Program-made: the position numbers and the translations under genes | NCBI GenBank assembly: GCA_022822855.1 | Contig: JAJDYG010000025.1 | Span: 62,001-126,000, forward strand | Origin: Dehalococcoidia bacterium | Lineage (GTDB): Bacteria > Chloroflexota > Dehalococcoidia > Bin125 | Direction: 5' to 3' | Length of the DNA stretch: 64,000 nucleotides | Shown: positions 1 to 7,899 of the stretch, piece after piece | How the letters are laid out: each line of letters opens with the position of its first letter | Numbering within the stretch: the first letter of the stretch is position 1 | Notes under the pieces: model-generated | The model's database searches: none | What the model was told of the DNA's origin: nothing | The model's input: only the letters and a program-made list of their open reading frames with translations

Positions 1-88
1 CCCAGCCGTCCAGGGCGAGCACTGTGCTCGTCGCCTGCGTTGATGCGCCATTCGGATCGGGCGGGTGCTGGCCGTTGGACGTGGACAT
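1..88 (-). CDS. partial protein, N-terminus only, unknown
   Basis: An ATG at 88 follows a good GGAG-type ribosome site and lies 11 bases after the stop of the MFS exporter gene. The frame stays open to the window edge, giving 29 residues that start MSTSNGQHPPDP and are rich in Ser, Thr and Pro before a short hydrophobic stretch (TVLALDGW). The spacing and direction make it the next gene of the exporter operon. A further transport component is possible, but the visible part matches no family I can name. Confidence 0.5.
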   Translation of the reverse strand, partial: MSTSNGQHPPDPNGASTQATSTVLALDGW

Positions 89-99
89 AGGATCTCCGG

Positions 100-2043
100 C
101 TAATCGAGTGTCTCGACTTGAGTCGGACGCTGGTTCGCCCAGGAAGCGATCAACTGCCCCGACTCGCTCAGCTGTCGCTCAGGCGGTCCGCCGTTCTGTG
201 CAACAGAAGCGCCTGTCACGCCGGCGGGTATGGGTCTCACTGTAGGACGTTGAGCTGGCTCGGTCGGCAAACCGGTTGGCGGTCGACCCGAAGACGGCAC
301 AGACATTCCCGGAGGGCTTCCAGGCCGTCCGCCTTCGGCTGCTCCCGGCGGTCGGTTGGCAGCCGCCATTGCTCTGGCATTGGCCATCATCTCCTCCTGG
401 GTCTGGAACCTGACCCTGGGGAGAACCACCGCGATGGCGAGGACGATCGCCATGACAATGGCGCCGTAGAGGAAGACATCGGTAACAGGCACCGCGAGAG
501 CCTCGCGCGCCGTTTGAATCACGGCGTCGGCCGAGCCGGGAGACTGCTGCTCAAGCTGTTCACGGAACCCCTCGAGCGCATCGGGATTCAGCAGAATCTC
601 GGGTGTCTCTTTGAGCCGCTCCATGCCAGCGGGAAACGCCTTGGTCAACTGCGACGAGAATCCGGACACGATCATCGCACCGAACAGCGAGATGCCCATC
701 GCGGCGCCCATCTGGCGGAAAAACTGATTTGTCGCGGTGCCTGCGCCCAGCAACCTGAACGGCAGCGAGTTCTGCATGAGCAGCGAATACAACGGCATCA
801 ACATGCCCATTGATGCGCCCATCACGAACATATAGATGCGGGCCAGATTCAGGTTGGAATCCACGTTGAGCTGAGAGAGCATGAAGAGCGCAAACGCAGC
901 GCCGGCGCCGCCGATGATCGCGAGCGGTTTGTAGCGTCCCGTTCTGGCCAAAATCTGGCCGGTAATGATCGAGGCCGGGACGACGCCGAGGCTCATTGGC
1001 AGCGTGACGAGCCCGGAGTTGGTGGCCGAGATGCCCTGAGCGCCCTGCAGGAAGAAGGGCAGGTTGAACATCGCGCCCATCATCGCGATGCCGATCAAGA
1101 ACATCACAACCGTGCAGAACAGGTAGACCCTGTTCTGGAACATCGGCAACGGCATGATGCCGTCATCGCCTTTGCGTCGTGCGGTCTTCCACCACGCGAA
1201 CGCTGCGACCACGGCGATAACCAGGCAGGCCACGATCGGGGAATCGAACCAGCCAAACTGATTGCCGCCCATTGAGAAGGCAAGCAGAAGAGGCGTGGCG
1301 GCGACGATCAGTAGTCCCGCTCCAAGCCAGTCGGTCGGCTGGCGATTCGGATGTTGCGGCCGCTGCCTCGGCATGATCATCGAGATCGCGATGAGACCCA
1401 GACCGCCGACCGGGATGTTGATGTAGAAGACCCAGCGCCAGGAAAGTTCGTCTGTCAGGACGCCGCCGGCAAGCGGGCCGATGATGCTGGCCAGTGCGAA
1501 CGTTCCGCCGATGATGCCGGCCCAGCGTCCTCGCTCGGCGGGGGCGAAGTAATCGCCCATCGTCGTGAAGGCGTTGGCCATGATGAACGCCGCGCCGAAG
1601 CCCTGGAGCAATCGGAACCCGATCAGCTCCCACATGCTTCCCGAGGCTCCGCAGAGGGCGGAGGAGATCAGGAAGATGACGATTCCGGCGAGCAGGTATG
1701 GCTTGCGACCGTGTACGTCGGAGAGCTTGCCGATGATCGGAACGATGACGGTCGAGCCGAGCAGGTAGGACGTCGCCGGCCAGGCAAAGAGGTCGAGGCC
1801 ACCGAGATCGCCGACAGCTTTCGGAGCGGCCACGCTCCAGATGGTCTGATCAAGCGCTGCCAGAAACAGCGCCAGCATGACGCAGACCATGATCAGCACC
1901 TTGCGGCGCTGAGGAAGCAGCCATCCGGGGGGGACTTCACCCATGCCGGGCATGCCGGGCGGTGGTCCGCCCTGCGGCATTGCGGCCGGACCGGGAGGCG
2001 CGCCGGCTTGCCCGTTGGGCGATCGCGGCGGCCCCGTCGACAT
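100..2043 (-). CDS. MFS multidrug exporter, DHA2 (14-TM) type
   Basis: This is a proton-driven drug or metabolite exporter of the EmrB/QacA kind in the cytoplasmic membrane. After a Pro/Gly-rich cytoplasmic head of about 45 residues comes a long run of hydrophobic segments. The MFS signature after TM2 (GKLSDVHGRKPYLL) and the antiporter motif in TM5 (GPLAGGVLTD) are present. Its length of about 647 residues is longer than the usual 500-550 because of a Pro-rich C-terminal tail of about 90 residues. I chose ATG 2043 over GTG 2046 because GAGGTG then sits five bases upstream. The gene overlaps the stop of the MarR gene, so the regulator and pump are probably co-translated. The substrate is not predictable. 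Confidence 0.9.
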   Translation of the reverse strand: MSTGPPRSPNGQAGAPPGPAAMPQGGPPPGMPGMGEVPPGWLLPQRRKVLIMVCVMLALFLAALDQTIWSVAAPKAVGDLGGLDLFAWPATSYLLGSTVIVPIIGKLSDVHGRKPYLLAGIVIFLISSALCGASGSMWELIGFRLLQGFGAAFIMANAFTTMGDYFAPAERGRWAGIIGGTFALASIIGPLAGGVLTDELSWRWVFYINIPVGGLGLIAISMIMPRQRPQHPNRQPTDWLGAGLLIVAATPLLLAFSMGGNQFGWFDSPIVACLVIAVVAAFAWWKTARRKGDDGIMPLPMFQNRVYLFCTVVMFLIGIAMMGAMFNLPFFLQGAQGISATNSGLVTLPMSLGVVPASIITGQILARTGRYKPLAIIGGAGAAFALFMLSQLNVDSNLNLARIYMFVMGASMGMLMPLYSLLMQNSLPFRLLGAGTATNQFFRQMGAAMGISLFGAMIVSGFSSQLTKAFPAGMERLKETPEILLNPDALEGFREQLEQQSPGSADAVIQTAREALAVPVTDVFLYGAIVMAIVLAIAVVLPRVRFQTQEEMMANARAMAAANRPPGAAEGGRPGSPPGMSVPSSGRPPTGLPTEPAQRPTVRPIPAGVTGASVAQNGGPPERQLSESGQLIASWANQRPTQVETLD

Positions 2044-2531
2044 CACATCACCTCGGGATCAGGGGGCCAGGGCGCGAGCACGCCCTGGCGTTCTGCTTCG
2101 GAGGTTAGCAAGGTGAACGTGCGGTCGATGTCAGCCAGATCCTGCTCGGAGAAGTTTCGGAAGATCTTCCAGATCTGCGCGCGGTTGCGAGCTCTAAGCT
2201 CGTTGATCACCCGCATTCCGCGCTCCGTCAGCCAGATGCGGACGCGCCGGCGATCGAGGTCGTCGCGTTCGCGACGGACCAGTCCGTCGCGGACGAGCCG
2301 ATCGACGACGCCGGTCGCGGTCGAAGGTCTGACTTTAAGCTGCGCCGCTACCGCGCCGGCGGGCGTGCCTGGGGCGCCTTGCAGCATGTAGAGCACACGC
2401 AACTGAGACAGCGTGAGTCCCAGTTCCTCCCAGACCTCCAGCCGGTTTGGGTCGAAGACCCCGGCAGCCCGACCGTAATTGTCGAGGATGCTATCAATCA
2501 AGGCGTCGATTTCGGCGTTGACCGTTGTCAC
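2043..2531 (-). CDS. MarR-family transcriptional regulator
   Basis: This 162-residue winged-helix repressor is likely to control its own operon in response to a phenolic or similar ligand. The core runs from about residue 40 to 110, with the DNA-recognition helix (RPSTATGVVDRLVRDGLV) followed by the wing, where DDLDRRRVRIWLTERG is the classic MarR D-x-R-R-x-x motif. The start is a GTG at 2531 that overlaps the TGA of the upstream dehydrogenase gene, with AAAGG upstream. It sits between an aldolase/dehydrogenase pair and an exporter. That resembles catabolic loci for aromatic acids, in which MarR proteins sense the substrate; this functional link is inferred. Confidence 0.9.
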   Translation of the reverse strand: MTTVNAEIDALIDSILDNYGRAAGVFDPNRLEVWEELGLTLSQLRVLYMLQGAPGTPAGAVAAQLKVRPSTATGVVDRLVRDGLVRRERDDLDRRRVRIWLTERGMRVINELRARNRAQIWKIFRNFSEQDLADIDRTFTLLTSEAERQGVLAPWPPDPEVM

Positions 2532-3643
2532 GATGGGCCGCCTTTGCTGACTGGTGCCGGGAACGGGACGCCCCGTTGTTCGCCCAGCGAAATGAGTTGC
2601 TCGATCGATTCTTCGTCCAGCGGCACGCCGTGCTTGAGCCGATCCGTGCGCGCCATCTCTTCCGGGTCGCCCGGAATCACAACGCGCTCAACTCCCTCAA
2701 TCGGCGCAATCTCGCGGATCGCGTCGGCCATTTCCTTCATGCTCGACTTGAACTCGTTCGGTTCGCAGAACAGGTCGATCCGCCAGGCGGCGAACCACTG
2801 TCCCTGGACCAGGTTCTGGCCCCGCGGGGAAAACAGTCCAGAGCCATCTCCCGAGAGCACACCGGACATGATGTCGACCATCAGTCCGAGCCCGTAACCC
2901 TTGTGTGAGCTCGTGGTCAAGGTCGAACCGAGCGGAAGCAGCGCCCCGTTCTTGCGCATGATGAACGGATCGTCGCTGTGTTGACCGTCCTCGTCGACGG
3001 CCCAGCCTTCCGGCAACGGCTTGTCTTGCCGACCGGCGATCTCCAGCTTCCCGCCCGCCACCGCGGTGGTTGCGATGTCAAGCCGGAAGGGCGTGCCGCC
3101 GGCGATCGGCGCGGCCATCGCGATTGGGTTGGTCCCAAAGGCGCGGCCCTTGCCGCCTGCGGCAACCGCGATCGGCGGGACGTTGCACATCGCCATGCCG
3201 ATCAGGTCATGCTCCACGGCCATGTGCGCGTAGTAGCCGGCGGCGCCGAAGTGGCGTCCGTTGCGGACGGTCACCATTCCCATGCCGCTGGCCTTGGCCT
3301 TGTCGATACAAGAGGCCATCGCTTTCTGGCAGACAATCGTGCCGAATCCGCCGTCGCCGTCCCAGGCCGCGGATACGGGGGTCTCTCGCAGCACCTTGAT
3401 CTCCGGCGTCGGATTGACCACACCGGACTCGAAGCCGGGCGCATAGCCGATGTGCCAGGGCAAGTGTGCGATGCCATGCGACTCGATGCCGACCAGGTCA
3501 GCGTCGATCAACACATGAGCGCCGATTTCGGCGTCGTCTCCGGGCACTCCATACGATTCCAGGACAGCAGACGTGAAACTGCGCAGGTCTGACGCGTCAA
3601 ACCGCGGGCGAGTCTCGGGCCCATCGAGCCCGGTCCAGGCCAT
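2528..3643 (-). CDS. Ldh-family malate/L-lactate/ureidoglycolate dehydrogenase
   Basis: This 371-residue NAD(P)-dependent 2-hydroxyacid oxidoreductase belongs to the Ldh family (malate, L-lactate, ureidoglycolate and sulfolactate dehydrogenases), which lacks a Rossmann fold. The family's conserved E-S-H-G (about residues 54-57), the NGRHFGAAGYY segment with the catalytic His near 131, and GTNPIAMAAP are all present. Length is normal for the family. The ATG lies 3 bases after the aldolase stop and its own TGA overlaps the MarR start, so it is the second gene of a tight operon. The exact hydroxyacid cannot be read from sequence. A product of the aldolase is a reasonable guess. Confidence 0.88.
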   Translation of the reverse strand: MAWTGLDGPETRPRFDASDLRSFTSAVLESYGVPGDDAEIGAHVLIDADLVGIESHGIAHLPWHIGYAPGFESGVVNPTPEIKVLRETPVSAAWDGDGGFGTIVCQKAMASCIDKAKASGMGMVTVRNGRHFGAAGYYAHMAVEHDLIGMAMCNVPPIAVAAGGKGRAFGTNPIAMAAPIAGGTPFRLDIATTAVAGGKLEIAGRQDKPLPEGWAVDEDGQHSDDPFIMRKNGALLPLGSTLTTSSHKGYGLGLMVDIMSGVLSGDGSGLFSPRGQNLVQGQWFAAWRIDLFCEPNEFKSSMKEMADAIREIAPIEGVERVVIPGDPEEMARTDRLKHGVPLDEESIEQLISLGEQRGVPFPAPVSKGGPS

Positions 3644-3646
3644 GAG

Positions 3647-4423
3647 CTAGTCCTGGCCGTAGCTTCGGACGGTGCGCAGGCCCTGGGCGGACGCCTGGGC
3701 CATGAACTGCCCGTCGCTGCCGGAGGGGATGTAGAGCCAGCCCTCTTCCGCGCGGCGCTTCGCCTCGACCGGGCCGGAGGTGAAGATGCCCGGCGCGACG
3801 CGGTTGTCGATCCGATGCGAGGCGGCCAGCACCTCGGCGCAGGCGGCGACATGGTCCGGGTGAGGGTTGTCGGGGCGAACCGGGATGCCCATTGACTTGG
3901 CCAGGTCGGCAGGGCCGATGCAGGTCGCGTCGATGCCCGGCACCGAGAGGATCTCGTCGATTCGCTCGACCGCCTCAATCGTCTCGATCTGAATGATGCA
4001 GGCGATTTCATTGTTCGCCTCGTCGCCATAGTCCGGGCCGCCGTAGAGGAAGCCGCGATACGCGCCGAAGCCGCGCAGTCCGTCGGGCGGATACCGGCAG
4101 GCCGAGACGGCCTGCTCCGCCTCGGCACGGTTGTTGACCCAGGGAATCACGACCCCGTAGGCACCGCCGTCGAGGATGCGCTTGATGATCACCGGGTCGT
4201 TCCACTGGGCCCGGGCCATCGGAATGGTGTCGGTGGTCGAGATGGCCTGGAACATCTGGATCATGGTTTGGAGATCGACAGGCGAGTGTTCGCCGTCAAC
4301 GACGAGCCAGTCCCAACCCTGATGCGCCATGGATTCGGCGGCGAGTGGCGAGCAGGTTCCGAGCCATGCGCCAAAGGCGGGCTTGCCCTCGGCCCATAGC
4401 TGTTTCACCGTGTTCGGTCGCAT
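3647..4423 (-). CDS. HpcH/HpaI-family aldolase
   Basis: This class II, metal-dependent aldolase of 258 residues cleaves 2-keto-3-deoxy or 4-hydroxy-2-oxo acids to pyruvate plus an aldehyde. Family features visible are DGEHSP with the catalytic His, MARAQWNDPVIIKRILDGGAYGVVIPWV carrying the conserved Arg, the metal-binding Glu in IQIETIEAVE and the Asp in GPADLAKSMG. A strong GGAGGT ribosome site precedes the ATG at 4423. It is the first gene of the operon that continues through the Ldh-type dehydrogenase, MarR and the exporter. In characterised relatives (HpaI, GarL, YfaU) the substrates differ, so the substrate is left open. Confidence 0.9.
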   Translation of the reverse strand: MRPNTVKQLWAEGKPAFGAWLGTCSPLAAESMAHQGWDWLVVDGEHSPVDLQTMIQMFQAISTTDTIPMARAQWNDPVIIKRILDGGAYGVVIPWVNNRAEAEQAVSACRYPPDGLRGFGAYRGFLYGGPDYGDEANNEIACIIQIETIEAVERIDEILSVPGIDATCIGPADLAKSMGIPVRPDNPHPDHVAACAEVLAASHRIDNRVAPGIFTSGPVEAKRRAEEGWLYIPSGSDGQFMAQASAQGLRTVRSYGQD

Positions 4424-4501
4424 TCAATACCTCCACTAGCGGAAAGGGGATCTGTCGCGTACGTTGCAAAAAGCGTACACGATGAATTGAACCGTTCTTG
4501 T

Positions 4502-5230
4502 ATGACGACCCGTCCTGTATTGGTCTCCTGGTCTTCGGGAAAAGATTCGGCCTGGGCCCTGCATGTCCTCCGTCAACAACCCGATCGATACGACGTGAGA
4601 GGCATCTTCACCACCGTGACCCCGCACTTCGATCGCGTGTCAATTCAAGCGACGCCGCGCCGAGTGCTAGAGGTGCAGGCGCAGCGTTTGGGGTTGCCCT
4701 TGTACGAGATCCCCATCCCGTATCCGTGCCCGAACGAGGCGTACGAAGCGGCCATGCGAGGGTTCCTGGACCGGGTCCGCAAGCTGCCGGCAAACCTGAC
4801 CGCCGACACGTTTGCATTCGGCGATCTGTTCTTGGAAGACATCCGCGAGTACCGCCGGGCAAACCTCGGGGGCACCGGATTCGAGGCGATCTTTCCGGTT
4901 TGGGGCATTCCGACCGACGAGCTTGCCCAGACGATGCTGGAGTCGGGTCTCCAAGCCATTGTGACCGCCGTGAGCCCGACGTCGAAACTAGACCGTAGCT
5001 TCGCCGGTCGCTGGTTCGATCAGTCGTTCCTCGACGATCTGCCGGAGGGCACCGACCCATTGGGCGAAAACGGCGAATTCCACACTTGCGTCGTCGATGG
5101 ACCGATGTTCGACCGGCCAATCGCCGCCCGACCGGGCGAGATCGTGGGCCGTCCGGTGAGCCGCAATCACGACGGCACCGGCGGCACCGTCACCGCGTGG
5201 TACGCCGACGTGGAGTTGCTCAAGGACTAA
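4502..5230 (+). CDS. diphthine--ammonia ligase-like ATP-binding protein (DUF71)
   Basis: This 242-residue member of the adenine-nucleotide alpha-hydrolase superfamily is related to the enzyme that amidates diphthine in eukaryotes and archaea. Bacterial members have no firm role. The PP-loop SSGKDSAWAL lies at the N-terminus. The central block with PCPNEAYEAAMRGFL and FGDLFLEDIREYR, and the C-terminal GENGEFHT motif, are all diagnostic. I chose ATG 4502; an upstream in-frame TTG at 4487 would add five residues with no better ribosome site. The gene is divergent from the aldolase operon and its TAA overlaps the stop of the convergent dehydrogenase by four bases. Confidence 0.85.
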   Translation: MTTRPVLVSWSSGKDSAWALHVLRQQPDRYDVRGIFTTVTPHFDRVSIQATPRRVLEVQAQRLGLPLYEIPIPYPCPNEAYEAAMRGFLDRVRKLPANLTADTFAFGDLFLEDIREYRRANLGGTGFEAIFPVWGIPTDELAQTMLESGLQAIVTAVSPTSKLDRSFAGRWFDQSFLDDLPEGTDPLGENGEFHTCVVDGPMFDRPIAARPGEIVGRPVSRNHDGTGGTVTAWYADVELLKD

Positions 5231-6225
5231 CGATCGGGATGCGGCGCCAGCGAGACCTTGTCCAAGACGGCCTTGTTGACCACCGAGCGCGGCAGGTAGC
5301 CCTGCAGGACATCCGCCGCCGCTTCGCCGACTCTCTGCAGCAGCAGCGGCGCCGATGCGTCCGAGTAGTAGGCGGAGTGCGGCGTAGCGATGACGTTGTC
5401 AAACTCCAGCAGCGGGTGATCCTTATGCACGGGCTCGGGGTCCCATACATCGACGCCGGCGCCGGCGATCTGGCCGTTCTTGAGCGCGTCGTACAGCGCC
5501 GACTCGCTGACGACGCCGCCGCGGCAGGTCGTGATCAGATAGGCGGTCGGCTTCATCATCGCCAGTTCGTCGGCCCCGACGATGCCGCGAGTCTCGGGAC
5601 TCAACGGCGGGTGAACGGACACGTAGTCGGCCTGCATCACCTCTTCCAGCGAGGTCAGGCGCACTCCGGCGGCCTCGGCGGCAGCGGGATCCTGGTACGG
5701 GTCATAGGCGATCACGTTGAGTCCGAAGGCCTGCGCTCGGATCGCGGCCTGTTGGGCGATGTGCCCAAACGCCACCAAACCCAGCGTCTCGCCGTAGAGC
5801 GGACCGGACGGTCCGAGCGGGATACGCTCACCCGCGCGGGCGGCGTCATTGTGGGCGACCAGCTTCCGGTTCAGGGCCAGCAACAGCGACATCGCGTGGG
5901 TCGCGACCTCGTTGATGCAATAGTCCGTGATGTTGCAAACGACGATGTCGTAGTCGACGGCGGTCTGCCAGTCGATGTTGTCGAAGCCGATCCCGTAGCG
6001 AACTACAACCTTGAGGTTCGGCGCCGCGTCGAACACGTCCTTGCCGACCTGCCGGTAGCCGCAGATGATGCCGTCGGCGTCGGTGACGTGCGCCGGGATG
6101 TCCTGCTGTTGGTCGAGCGTCAGCGAGATCAACTCCGCGTCCGCTTTGGCCAACTGCTCGGCCTCGGCCGTGTGCGGTTGCCGCTCGGGGCGGGAATCGA
6201 CGTGGTACACCTTGAACTTCGCCAT
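5227..6225 (-). CDS. CtBP-like D-2-hydroxyacid dehydrogenase
   Basis: This 332-residue protein of the D-isomer-specific 2-hydroxyacid dehydrogenase superfamily is closest to the C-terminal-binding-protein branch. The catalytic triad is complete: Arg235 in TTCRGG, Glu264 in WDPEP and His283 in TPHS. The NAD-binding turn reads A152-F-G-H-I-A157, so the first and last glycines of the usual GxGxxG are alanines. ATG 6225 was chosen because GGAGGAGA lies just upstream; an earlier in-frame codon at 6240 lacks this. It is the last gene of a four-gene run with a second dehydrogenase and a CoA-transferase. Confidence 0.87.
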   Translation of the reverse strand: MAKFKVYHVDSRPERQPHTAEAEQLAKADAELISLTLDQQQDIPAHVTDADGIICGYRQVGKDVFDAAPNLKVVVRYGIGFDNIDWQTAVDYDIVVCNITDYCINEVATHAMSLLLALNRKLVAHNDAARAGERIPLGPSGPLYGETLGLVAFGHIAQQAAIRAQAFGLNVIAYDPYQDPAAAEAAGVRLTSLEEVMQADYVSVHPPLSPETRGIVGADELAMMKPTAYLITTCRGGVVSESALYDALKNGQIAGAGVDVWDPEPVHKDHPLLEFDNVIATPHSAYYSDASAPLLLQRVGEAAADVLQGYLPRSVVNKAVLDKVSLAPHPDR

Positions 6226-6252
6226 CGAGATCTCCTCCAACGCGCCAAGCGC

Positions 6253-6612
6253 TTACAGCCAGGTTTGGATGCGCGATCGCGGCACCGCGGGAATCACCGT
6301 TTTGAGCCGCCGACCGTCAGCAGTGAGCGTAAACGACATCTGTTTTCCAGGCTCAAGCTCGGGATGCAAGATGCGGTTGATCAGGCGAAACGATTCGAAC
6401 CTGATGAGCGACAGCCGGACTTGCTGTTGGTTGGCGGTCGGACGCGAGACGAGGACGGCGTCGACGAGTTCGTCGAACGACGCCTGTTCAACCAGTAGCA
6501 GGTGCTGGACGATGAGTTGCTCAACCACGTCCAGCTCGATCTCGATCGGCTCGGGACGCAGCCGCTGTTTCAGCGCTGCTCGGACCTTCGACAACCGAGA
6601 TTTCAGGGTCAC
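6253..6612 (-). CDS. small conserved-looking protein, unknown
   Basis: This 119-residue basic protein starts at a GTG one base after the CoA-transferase stop and ends 28 bases before the next dehydrogenase, so it is clearly part of the operon. The sequence has two predicted helical blocks (residues 1-45 and 65-85) with an LVEQASFDELVDAVLVSRPTANQQQVRLSLIRF-type stretch, then a FTLTADGRRLK strand pair. That layout could be a small winged-helix fold. No catalytic motif, signal peptide or membrane segment is visible. I do not recognise the family. A local regulator of the organic-acid operon is possible but is only inference. Confidence 0.6.
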   Translation of the reverse strand: MTLKSRLSKVRAALKQRLRPEPIEIELDVVEQLIVQHLLLVEQASFDELVDAVLVSRPTANQQQVRLSLIRFESFRLINRILHPELEPGKQMSFTLTADGRRLKTVIPAVPRSRIQTWL

Positions 6613-6613
6613 G

Positions 6614-7891
6614 TCAGGTGCTCAGATAGGCGGCGATGTCGGGTCCGCCCTCGGTCAAGACGACACCCGCCTCGGTTAGCGCGGCGGTCTCTGATTCGGG
6701 AATCCCCAACCATTCCTCGAGCACGGCGCAGGTGTCCTGCCCGAACTGCGGCCCATAGCCGTAGACCCGACCGGGCGTCCGCGAGAGTTTGAGCGGCGAG
6801 GCCGCCATCGTCACCTCGCCCGCGACCGGGTGCTGGACCGTCGTGATCATCTCGCGAGCCGCGATCTGTTCCTGTTGTACTGCCTGTCCAATGGTGTTCA
6901 GCGGCCCGATGGGAATTCCGTACTGGCCGAACAGGGTCACCCAGTGGTTGGTGCTCTGCTTGCGCGTCGCTTCGAATAGCACGGGCTCAAGCTCGGCGTG
7001 GTTCTCGGTCCGCTTGAAGGAGGTGTCGAAGCGCTCGTCGCCGACCAACTCCGGCAGTCCCAGTTCGGCGCAGAAGATCTCCCATTGCGTGGCGATCCCC
7101 CAGGAGAGCGCGACCACCATCCAGCCGTCGGCGGTCGGGAAGGCCTGGAAGGGCGTCGCGGAAGGATGCCGGGTTCCCAGAGGTCCGGGTTCCTGCCCGG
7201 TCGTGAAGTAGCGCGCGACCGCGTTTTCGAGGATGGCGATCTGGCAGTCGAGCATGGAGATGTCGACTGACTGGCCGAGCCCGCTCTGATCCCGTTCCCG
7301 CAGCGCGGCGAGGATGCCGATCGCCGTGTAGAGGCCGCCGCAGATGTCGCCGATCGATGTTCCCGGTCGGGCCGGCGGTTCGTCGGGGTAGCCGGTGATG
7401 CTCATCACGCCGCCCATGCCCTGCACGATGATGTCAAGCGCCGGCTTGTCGCGCCACGGACCCGTCTGTCCGAATCCCGAGGTCGAGGCGAACACCAGAC
7501 GGGGATTGCGCTCTAACAAGGCGTCGGGGCCGATGCCCAGCTTGTCCATGACGCCGGGTGTGAAGTTCTCCATCACGACGTCAGCCTGGTCGACGAGACG
7601 AAGGAACAGGTCTCGGCCCTCGTCCGAGCGCAGGTCGATGGAGATGCTGCGCTTGCCTCGATTGACCGACTGGAAATACATCGACTCGTTGTTGACGAAC
7701 GGCCCGGTCGTGCGCGCGACGTCGCCGTGGGGCGGTCGCTCCACCTTGACGACTTCGGCTCCGAGGTCGCAGAGGATCATCGCGGCGTAGGGTCCCGCCA
7801 GAACCCAGGTCAGATCAAGGACCCGGATGCCTGCGAGCGGGCCTCGCGTCTGGCCATCGAAGTGGCCGGGCGGTTGCGTGTTGTTGGTCAT
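6614..7891 (-). CDS. CaiB/BaiF-family CoA-transferase
   Basis: This class III CoA-transferase of 425 residues moves CoA between carboxylic acids. The N-terminal LAGIRVLDLTWVLAGPYAAMILCDLGAEVVKVE block and NRGKRSISIDL are family signatures. The catalytic Asp is in TSIGDICGGLYTA, the expected context. ATG 7891 was chosen because GGAGCGAAC precedes it; the open frame extends 20 codons further into the upstream gene. It lies 8 bases after one D-2-hydroxyacid dehydrogenase and is coupled to the small unknown gene downstream. The operon may activate a hydroxy- or keto-acid as a CoA thioester, but the acid is not identifiable. Confidence 0.92.
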   Translation of the reverse strand: MTNNTQPPGHFDGQTRGPLAGIRVLDLTWVLAGPYAAMILCDLGAEVVKVERPPHGDVARTTGPFVNNESMYFQSVNRGKRSISIDLRSDEGRDLFLRLVDQADVVMENFTPGVMDKLGIGPDALLERNPRLVFASTSGFGQTGPWRDKPALDIIVQGMGGVMSITGYPDEPPARPGTSIGDICGGLYTAIGILAALRERDQSGLGQSVDISMLDCQIAILENAVARYFTTGQEPGPLGTRHPSATPFQAFPTADGWMVVALSWGIATQWEIFCAELGLPELVGDERFDTSFKRTENHAELEPVLFEATRKQSTNHWVTLFGQYGIPIGPLNTIGQAVQQEQIAAREMITTVQHPVAGEVTMAASPLKLSRTPGRVYGYGPQFGQDTCAVLEEWLGIPESETAALTEAGVVLTEGGPDIAAYLST

Positions 7892-7899
7892 GTTCGCTC

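Noticed and set aside
5086..6498. 470-codon plus-strand open frame
   Set aside because: It is antisense to the dehydrogenase and small-protein genes, has Arg/Val/Gly-biased composition and no recognisable motif. It is a by-product of high GC content.
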